A stretch of DNA of 64,000 nucleotides, taken from NCBI GenBank assembly GCA_964371555.1, contig CAYJMQ010000001.1, positions 1-64,000 on the forward strand, in the 5' to 3' direction. A program made the position numbers and the translations under genes. How positions within the stretch are numbered: position 1 is the stretch's first letter; every line of letters begins with the position of its first letter. Shown piece after piece: positions 58,357 to 64,000 of the stretch. A model generated the notes under the pieces. The model saw nothing but the letters and a program-made list of their open reading frames with translations. It made no database searches and was not told the DNA's origin. This DNA comes from CAYJMQ01 sp964371555 (GTDB lineage Bacteria; Bdellovibrionota; JACOXK01; 2-02-FULL-40-11).

Positions 58357-59289
58357 ATGTTAAAAAGAAATAAAGTAACGGTTGTCGGCGCCGGGAATGT
58401 CGGCGCAACAGCCGCGCATCTGATTGTTGAAAAGGGATTGGCCGATGTGGCGCTCGTAGATGTGGTGGAGGGGATTCCGCAAGGGAAGGGGCTCGATATT
58501 TATGAATCGACTCCTGTTTCTGGCTGCGATTGCCGGGTGATTGGAACCAATAGCTATGAGCAGACAAAAGATTCTCAAGTTGTTGTCATCACGGCAGGCT
58601 CGCCCCGGAAGCCGGGGATGAGTCGGGATGATCTTTTAGAGATCAACACAAAAATTGTAAAAGCGGTTACAGAGCAGGTTGCCAAATATTCCCCGGATGC
58701 CATTTTGGTTGTTGTTTCAAATCCACTCGATGCGATGGCGTATGTGGCAAAGACAGTCAGTCGATTCCCTTCCCATCGTGTGGTTGGGATGGCAGGGATT
58801 TTGGATACAGCCCGCTTCCGAACATTCATTTCTGAAGCGCTTGAAGTCTCTGTGAAGGATGTGGCAACGCTTGTATTGGGGGGGCACGGGGATGAGATGG
58901 TGCCGCTCCCCCGCTTGACGACCGTTGGGGGGGTTCCGCTTAAAGAGCTTCTTTCGGAGAAAAAAATTGAGGAATTGATTGTACGAACCCGAAATGGGGG
59001 GGGAGAAATTGTGAGTCTTTTAAAAACGGGGAGCGCTTATTATGCCCCGGCGGCTTCTGTCTGTGAAATGGTTGAGGCGATTTTAAAAGATCAGAAGAGA
59101 ATTTTGCCATGCGCCGCTTATTTAAATGGGGAATATGGCGCCAAGGGGATCTATTTGGGGGTTCCTGTGAAATTGGGCGCGAAAGGGGTGGAGAAAATTA
59201 TTGAACTGAAACTCGAAGGGGGGGAGAGCAAAGCGCTGATGAAGTCAATTCAGGGGGTGCAGGAGCTGATTTCTAAGATTCATATATGA
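58357..59289 (+). CDS. mdh: Malate dehydrogenase (LDH-like)
   Basis: 310 aa, with GTGAGGGGAGAAA ahead of the ATG. NAD-binding G-A-G-N-V-G-A-T near residue 9, substrate loop G-S-P-R-K-P-G-M-S-R, catalytic region M-A-G-I-L-D-T-A-R-F-R and His in G-G-H-G-D-E-M-V-P. It starts 10 nt after icd and overlaps sucC by 4 nt. Confidence 0.96.
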   Translation: MLKRNKVTVVGAGNVGATAAHLIVEKGLADVALVDVVEGIPQGKGLDIYESTPVSGCDCRVIGTNSYEQTKDSQVVVITAGSPRKPGMSRDDLLEINTKIVKAVTEQVAKYSPDAILVVVSNPLDAMAYVAKTVSRFPSHRVVGMAGILDTARFRTFISEALEVSVKDVATLVLGGHGDEMVPLPRLTTVGGVPLKELLSEKKIEELIVRTRNGGGEIVSLLKTGSAYYAPAASVCEMVEAILKDQKRILPCAAYLNGEYGAKGIYLGVPVKLGAKGVEKIIELKLEGGESKALMKSIQGVQELISKIHI

Positions 59290-60461
59290 AAATTCACGAG
59301 TACCAGGCAAAAGAATTGTTTTCACAGTACGGTATTTCTATTCCTCCGGGACATATTGCCGCAACCCCGGATCAGGCAGAAAAAATTGCGAAGGAATTGG
59401 GGGGAAAGCTCTGGGTGATTAAAGCGCAGGTCCATGCCGGCGGACGCGGGAAGGCTGGGGGGGTGAGGCTCGCCCGCTCGATTTCAGAGGTTCGGGAGCT
59501 TTCCGAAGTTATAGTCGGCATGACATTGGTGAGCCATCAGACCGGAAACGAAGGGAAAAAAGTTAGAAAGGTTCTCGTTGAGAAAGGGTGCGACATTAAA
59601 AAGGAGTATTATCTGGCGATTCTTCTTGATCGCGCCGAGGAAAAAATAGTGGCGATCGCGAGTTCTCAAGGGGGGATAGATATTGAAAAGGTTGCGGAAA
59701 AATCGCCTGACAGGATTTTTAGGGAATATGCCGATTCCCTGGAGGGTTTTCATCCGGCCCAGATTGAAGGACTCGCGAACAAACTTGGTTTTATCGGAAA
59801 AACAGCGGCTCAATTTGAGCAGATTGTCAGCGCGCTTTATAAAATTTTTATTGAAAAAGATGCCGCACTTCTTGAAATCAATCCGTTGATTTTGACATCT
59901 TCAGGCGACCTTATGGCGCTCGATGCGAAAGTTAATTTCGATGACAATGGCCTTTTTCGCCATCCGGAAATTGAGCGGCTGCGCGATTTTGATGAAGAAG
60001 ATCCAAGAGAGGTTGAGGCATCGAAGTTTAATTTAAATTATATCCGTCTCAATGGGGAAATTGGCTGCATGGTGAATGGCGCTGGGCTTGCCATGGCAAC
60101 GATGGATATCATCAAGCTTGCCGGCGGAGAGCCCGCGAATTTTCTCGATGTCGGCGGGGGGGCGAGTCAGGAAAAGGTGAAGGAGGCGTTTAAACTCCTT
60201 TTGTCGGATAAAAATGTGAAAGCGGTTCTGGTGAATATCTTTGGCGGCATCATGCGCTGCGATGTGATTGCCCGCGGGATTTTGGAGGCCGCGAAACAAG
60301 TTGAAATGAACGTTCCATTGGTTGTGCGCCTGGAGGGGACAAATGTGGAAGAGGGGCGAAGGCTTCTCAAAGAGTCAGGATTAAAAATTATAACAGCCTC
60401 GACGATGAAAGACGGCGCTCAAAAAGCGGTGTCGGAGTCGGCCGGTGGTCTATTAAGATGA
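59286..60461 (+). CDS. sucC: Succinyl-CoA ligase (ADP-forming) beta subunit
   Basis: 391 aa. ATP-grasp subunit of the substrate-level phosphorylation step. Begins M-K-I-H-E-Y-Q-A-K-E-L-F; K-A-Q-V-H-A-G-G-R-G-K-A-G-G-V near residue 46; C-terminal G-G-I-M-R-C-D-V-I-A-R-G. Pairs with sucD by a 4-nt overlap. Confidence 0.98.
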   Translation: MKIHEYQAKELFSQYGISIPPGHIAATPDQAEKIAKELGGKLWVIKAQVHAGGRGKAGGVRLARSISEVRELSEVIVGMTLVSHQTGNEGKKVRKVLVEKGCDIKKEYYLAILLDRAEEKIVAIASSQGGIDIEKVAEKSPDRIFREYADSLEGFHPAQIEGLANKLGFIGKTAAQFEQIVSALYKIFIEKDAALLEINPLILTSSGDLMALDAKVNFDDNGLFRHPEIERLRDFDEEDPREVEASKFNLNYIRLNGEIGCMVNGAGLAMATMDIIKLAGGEPANFLDVGGGASQEKVKEAFKLLLSDKNVKAVLVNIFGGIMRCDVIARGILEAAKQVEMNVPLVVRLEGTNVEEGRRLLKESGLKIITASTMKDGAQKAVSESAGGLLR

Positions 60462-61339
60462 GTATTCTCGTAAATAAAAATACACGGCTTTTGGTTCAGG
60501 GACTGACGGGGAAGGAGGGGACCTTTCATGCGCGTCAATGTCTGGCGTATGGAACAAAAGTTGTTGCGGGGGTAACGCCGGGCAAAGGGGGGAGCGATGT
60601 GGATGGGATTCCGGTTTTTAGCACGGTCAAAGAAGCGGTTTCTGCCACAGAGGCGAATGTCTCGGTAATCTTTGTTCCGCCGCGCTTTGCGCCCGCGGCG
60701 ATCGAAGAAGCGATTGCGGCTGATCTCGATCTCGTCGTCTGTATCACGGAAGGAATCCCGGCGCTTGACATGCTTAAAATTAAACAGCGGCTGAAAAAAC
60801 AAAAAAAGACAAGACTCATCGGTCCGAATTGTCCCGGAATTATTACACCGGGGGAATGTAAAATCGGAATTATGCCGGGGCATATTCATAAACGAGGCAA
60901 GATCGGGGTCATTTCCCGGAGTGGAACCTTAACTTATGAAGTGGTTGATCAATTAACGCGGCTGGGGCTGGGACAATCGACCTGCATCGGGATTGGCGGG
61001 GATCCGATTATTGGGAGTCAGTTTGTCGATCTGCTCCCTCTTTTTGAAAAGGATCCTGAAACAGCGGCTGTTGTTCTCATCGGTGAAATTGGAGGGAGCG
61101 CGGAAGAAGAGGCGGCAGATTATATTAAAAAAAGTTTTTCAAAACCGGTCATCGGTTTTATTGCGGGACTCACGGCTCCGGAAGGGAAGCGGATGGGGCA
61201 TGCGGGAGCGATCGTTTCTGGAGGAAAAGGGACGGCAACAGATAAGATTGCGGCGTTCAAGCGTGCCGGGGTTGTCGTTTCGAGAAATCCTGCCGATATT
61301 GGAGAGACGGCGGCAAATGTCATAAGGGGATCATCATGA
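60458..61339 (+). CDS. sucD: Succinyl-CoA ligase (ADP-forming) alpha subunit
   Basis: 293 aa. CoA-binding Rossmann domain with Q-G-L-T-G-K-E-G-T-F-H, and the phosphorylated His in G-H-A-G-A-I-V-S-G-G near residue 247. Overlaps ndk by 4 nt. Confidence 0.98.
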   Translation: MSILVNKNTRLLVQGLTGKEGTFHARQCLAYGTKVVAGVTPGKGGSDVDGIPVFSTVKEAVSATEANVSVIFVPPRFAPAAIEEAIAADLDLVVCITEGIPALDMLKIKQRLKKQKKTRLIGPNCPGIITPGECKIGIMPGHIHKRGKIGVISRSGTLTYEVVDQLTRLGLGQSTCIGIGGDPIIGSQFVDLLPLFEKDPETAAVVLIGEIGGSAEEEAADYIKKSFSKPVIGFIAGLTAPEGKRMGHAGAIVSGGKGTATDKIAAFKRAGVVVSRNPADIGETAANVIRGSS

Positions 61340-61755
61340 TCGAACGAACACTCGCCATTATTAAACCTGACGCGGTTGAGAGAAAACTAATCGGAAAAAT
61401 TATTTCCCGCTACGAAGAGGAAGGTTTTAAAATTGTCGATTTAAAAAAACAGCGCCTGACAGCCGATGATGCCCGCGATTTTTATATCGAGCATAAAGGA
61501 AAGCCATTTTACGAGAGCCTTGTAAAATACATGACCTCAGGTTCTGTGATTCTCATGGTATTGGAAAAAGAGAACGCGATTCAAAAAAACCGGGAGGTCA
61601 TGGGCGCTACGGATCCAAAGTCCGCCGCCCCGGGGACCATTCGAAAAGAATATGGATTGAGTATTGAAAAGAATTCCGTGCACGGTTCAGATTCCCCTTC
61701 CTCCGCGGCGAGAGAAATTGAGTTTTTCTCACCGCAGCATCGGACCTGCACTTAA
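61336..61755 (+). CDS. ndk: Nucleoside diphosphate kinase
   Basis: 139 aa. I-I-K-P-D-A-V-E at the N-terminus and the phospho-His signature N-S-V-H-G-S-D-S near residue 117. Its location after sucCD fits equilibration of the nucleotide made by succinyl-CoA ligase. Last gene of the operon. Confidence 0.98.
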   Translation: MIERTLAIIKPDAVERKLIGKIISRYEEEGFKIVDLKKQRLTADDARDFYIEHKGKPFYESLVKYMTSGSVILMVLEKENAIQKNREVMGATDPKSAAPGTIRKEYGLSIEKNSVHGSDSPSSAAREIEFFSPQHRTCT

Positions 61756-61773
61756 ACTGCAATAAGTAAAAAT

Positions 61774-62136
61774 ATGGTTCAGATATATAGCGGCATAGTT
61801 TTGACGATGATATTTGTCGGTGTTCTGTTTCGCAGAAAACGTAAGATTCATATCCCGATCATGGTCATGAGCTTTGTTCTGGATCTTTCTTCCGTCTTCT
61901 ATTTGGAATTGGCTAGAAATGTTATTTTTAAAGCGTACGACAATGTTTCCAAAGAGTTGATGCAAATTCATCTCTTTTTCGCGGTGGTAACGCTTGTTGG
62001 CTATGGAATCGCAATGTATACCGGACGAAAAATCGCCAAAGGGGCTCCTATTTCAGCCCTGCACCGGATCAATGCCTTTTGTTTCCTTACGGCACGAACC
62101 GGCGTATTTGTAACCAGCTTTTGGATTTTGGAATAA
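61774..62136 (+). CDS. Small membrane protein (DUF420-like)
   Basis: 120 aa, four membrane helices. Conserved His-containing patterns: K-I-H-I-P-I-M-V-M-S-F near residue 24, M-Q-I-H-L-F-F near residue 63, and A-L-H-R-I-N-A-F near residue 93. Histidines at helix ends suggest heme or metal binding, as in the cytochrome-oxidase-associated DUF420 family, but no assignment is certain. Lies 18 nt after ndk. Confidence 0.6.
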   Translation: MVQIYSGIVLTMIFVGVLFRRKRKIHIPIMVMSFVLDLSSVFYLELARNVIFKAYDNVSKELMQIHLFFAVVTLVGYGIAMYTGRKIAKGAPISALHRINAFCFLTARTGVFVTSFWILE

Positions 62137-62147
62137 CTGTTTCGGAT

Positions 62148-63542
62148 TTATTCTGCCGGTACCACTCCAAAATATCGCCCCATCCAGTAAGCCACGAGAT
62201 AATCCATCCCGGCATAGACCTGCTCTTCACCCGTTCGGGGGGGCGGCGATGAGAGAACGGCCCGCCAGGGGCTGCTCTTCCAGTAATTGGAATTCATTGG
62301 GCGATTGGCAAGCGGTTGAATCTGATCGGTATCGTCACGCGCCATCCAGAGTTCGTACTTTTCAATTGGAAAGTCACGCAGATCTTCAATAATGGGGGCC
62401 ATGCGCGGCGTTTCAACGGGACTAATGGTGGCGATATAGGGAATCGAAAACATCGGGTTTCTTTCGTATCGCATAAATTTCCACATCCCTTCCATCCCTC
62501 GTCGAATTGACTTCATATACTCTCGCCGTGGCTCCTGAAAAAAGAGTGAGAGATAGGCCAATCCCAAAGCCTGCATGTCAGAAAAACTCGGTTTGTCAAA
62601 ATCAGGTCCCCGTTTGTCTCCGACAAATCGCTTAATGCTTTGTCCGAGAAGTTCAAGCGACCAGCCAATGGTTCGATACCACGACTTAATCTCTTTTCGA
62701 TAAACATCGGCCAACTCCCGATCAAAAAACTGGGCTGAGACAAGCATGTGGAGCACAAGCATTTGATTAAAACCATTGGCAATCTGGGGTCCAAGATCTC
62801 CAAACTCTGTCCTTTGTCCGTTCCAATCGATTATCTGATAATTGTTTTTGGCCAGTCGACGAACCAGCGGGAGCAAGAGATCGAGAAGTTTTTGTTTTGT
62901 TGCGGGATGAAGCGCTATCTTTCCCTGACGCTCCAGCGCCAATGGGATTGCGGCGCCAAACGCGGCCAGATTGAGATGATCCTTCGCGACCCCGTTTCTA
63001 AACCATGTGCCACGAGGCCCCTGCATCCAGAATTTCGTCGGCCGGGACTGTTCGGTATCCATCCAGGAAAGTCTGGCCCCTCTGTAATCAGGCATCGCGG
63101 AGCGGGCCAGGAGACCCGGGATTCCAGTCGTTTCGTAAATTTTAAGGAGTCCTTCCGTGAGCAGACGAATCTTGTCATCCTGATCAATGCCGGTTACTGC
63201 TTCTTTGAAGGCATAGGCGGCAATCAAATACCCTTGCCAGGCCGGCAGATCAGCCACATCGTGACTCTTTTGATATCTTGGCGTGTCACTCCATGGAAAG
63301 AAAGAGGTGTAGAGAAGGAGCCCGTCTTTTGTGACATGCCGTAAAGTATTTTTTTCTATCAATGCTTCTTTTCGAAGAAGATGTGGATCGGTTACAAACC
63401 ACGGTCTCTTCGGCGCTGTCCGTGGTCCCGCAAAACTGACTGCCGCCTGAGATATAAGAAGAGAGATAATGAGACATATCCTGAGATGTAACCTGAGATA
63501 TAACCTGAGATATAAGATGAAGAACCGGAAACGAATACCCAT
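62148..63542 (-). CDS. Large secreted protein, unknown function
   Basis: 464 aa from the ATG at 63542, chosen for GGAGG six bases upstream. Its signal sequence is unusual: I-R-F-R-F-F-I-L-Y-L-R-L-Y-L-R-L-H-L-R, partly encoded by 12-bp repeats. The mature part is helical with many Trp, and resembles (alpha/alpha)6 toroid proteins (repeats such as L-P-A-W-Q-G-Y-L-I-A-A-Y and N-G-F-N-Q-M-L-V-L-H-M-L-V), a weak fold-level guess; no glycosidase motif is certain. It is monocistronic and convergent with the small membrane protein gene. Confidence 0.6.
   Translation of the reverse strand: MGIRFRFFILYLRLYLRLHLRICLIISLLISQAAVSFAGPRTAPKRPWFVTDPHLLRKEALIEKNTLRHVTKDGLLLYTSFFPWSDTPRYQKSHDVADLPAWQGYLIAAYAFKEAVTGIDQDDKIRLLTEGLLKIYETTGIPGLLARSAMPDYRGARLSWMDTEQSRPTKFWMQGPRGTWFRNGVAKDHLNLAAFGAAIPLALERQGKIALHPATKQKLLDLLLPLVRRLAKNNYQIIDWNGQRTEFGDLGPQIANGFNQMLVLHMLVSAQFFDRELADVYRKEIKSWYRTIGWSLELLGQSIKRFVGDKRGPDFDKPSFSDMQALGLAYLSLFFQEPRREYMKSIRRGMEGMWKFMRYERNPMFSIPYIATISPVETPRMAPIIEDLRDFPIEKYELWMARDDTDQIQPLANRPMNSNYWKSSPWRAVLSSPPPRTGEEQVYAGMDYLVAYWMGRYFGVVPAE
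63481..63516. repeat. Three tandem 12-bp repeats in the signal-peptide region
   Basis: CTGAGATRTAAC units (last one ends AAG), in the reading frame of the secreted protein on the minus strand, making repeated L-R-L-Y. Confidence 0.8.
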
Positions 63543-63644
63543 ATGAATCCTCCCCATTTTTGCAATACCAATGATGTTGTCTTTCGAGTATGGCATAAGC
63601 GAAAAATTAATTCAAAAATTTTTATCCGCGCAGTATATTACGCT

Positions 63645-63690
63645 CAAAATCCCCTTGACCCAAAATACTCTTGAACAAAATACTCTTGAC
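63645..63690. repeat. Three tandem ~15-bp repeats upstream of the last gene
   Basis: CAAAATCCCCTTGACC, CAAAATACTCTTGAA and CAAAATACTCTTGAC in direct succession. Each carries TTGA(C/A), so a -35-like element is repeated with 15-16-bp spacing about 95 nt before the ATG at 63785. Confidence 0.75.
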
Positions 63691-63784
63691 AAAGAAATGA
63701 ATTAAAATAAAAGGCTAAAGATCAAATCATAGCCATGAAAATGGAAGGCTAAGATTTGTAAAACCGATTACATTAGGAGGATAT

Positions 63785-64000
63785 ATGAAATACCTTTTTT
63801 CTATCGTATGTGCATCTTTAGTACTGATCGCGAATGTTTGGGCCGCCGAAGAGTTAAGTTCGCCCGAAGCTTCAAAAGAGCTTGTGAAGTACGTGAAAAA
63901 AAATCTCAGGGAAATTGAAAGAGACGGCGTCCGGGAATTGAGAGCCGAGACTGTGAGCATAGACAAAGATTCCGTGGAATGTTTAGGCGTAAATTCTATG
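63785..64000 (+). CDS. Exported protein, N-terminal fragment (truncated by window end)
   Basis: 72 codons are visible; the 3' end lies outside. GGAGG precedes the ATG by five bases. Signal peptide M-K-Y-L-F-S-I-V-C-A-S-L-V-L-I-A-N-V-W-A-A; the mature start is Glu/Ser-rich, followed by K-K-N-L-R-E-I-E-R-D. The family is not identified. Confidence 0.7.
   Translation, partial: MKYLFSIVCASLVLIANVWAAEELSSPEASKELVKYVKKNLREIERDGVRELRAETVSIDKDSVECLGVNSM

Noticed and set aside
1..64000. CRISPR arrays, rRNA genes and insertion sequences with transposase
   Set aside because: No regularly spaced repeat-spacer arrays, rRNA segments or transposase genes were seen. The repeats found are short tandem units or hairpins.

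Overview
This is a 64 kb piece of a Gram-negative, aerobically respiring bacterium. Outer-membrane beta-barrels, many lipoproteins, a LivKHMGF transporter, a TRAP transporter with a TatT-type lipoprotein and an aa3-type oxidase all point that way. Gene content and order resemble poorly characterised, metagenome-derived 'Deltaproteobacteria-like' lineages; that placement is an inference. A run of ten N at 10872-10881 inside an aminotransferase gene shows a draft, probably metagenomic, assembly.

Layout. 1-7.4 kb: end of a subtilisin-like protease, a CCA-type tRNA nucleotidyltransferase (-), secA, and a large Eco57I-like DNA methyltransferase (-) whose catalytic NPPY box is degenerate. 7.7-11.3 kb: a 59-codon basic ORF, class II aldolase, rsmD, coaD and an aspartate aminotransferase. 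11.3-16.5 kb: a small exported protein, an endonuclease IV remnant, a TVP38/oxidoreductase pair, a CoA-binding protein, HU, a TIGR02757 protein and a beta-barrel. 16.66-18.66 kb: an accessory island made of a tandemly duplicated cassette whose two main genes have different N-termini but identical 3' halves, next to tRNA-Val. 19-22.6 kb: B12-dependent ribonucleotide reductase behind a promoter with NrdR-box-like palindromes. 24-30 kb: a complete cytochrome c oxidase and heme A block (sco, ctaC, D, E, F, A, B). 30-35 kb: two lipoprotein genes behind sigma-54-type promoters, with comEC between them. 34.9-38 kb: hisS-aspS. 38-43.7 kb: glpA (two in-frame stops), glpB, a 4Fe-4S protein, an alkyl-DHAP-synthase-like flavoprotein and a lipid kinase, possibly an ether-lipid or glycerol-3-phosphate branch. 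43.9-48.5 kb: two exported proteins, an Nfu plus ATP-grasp pair and a beta-barrel. 48.6-52.3 kb: TatT plus TRAP DctPQM. 52.4-57 kb: livF-G-M-H-K (-). 57-61.8 kb: icd-mdh-sucC-sucD-ndk (+), a TCA-cycle operon with mostly 4-nt overlaps. 61.8-64 kb: a small membrane protein, a large secreted protein of unknown function (-) and the start of an exported protein.

The metabolic genes fit together: LivKHMGF and the TRAP system import amino acids or organic acids, the icd-mdh-sucCD operon oxidises them, and the A2-type cytochrome oxidase with its own heme A and Cu-delivery genes uses the electrons. The least explained parts are the duplicated cassette at 16.7-18.7 kb, two families of intergenic palindromes, a chimeric duplication scar at 45.8-45.9 kb, and many short tandem repeats with periods of 12-16 bp.
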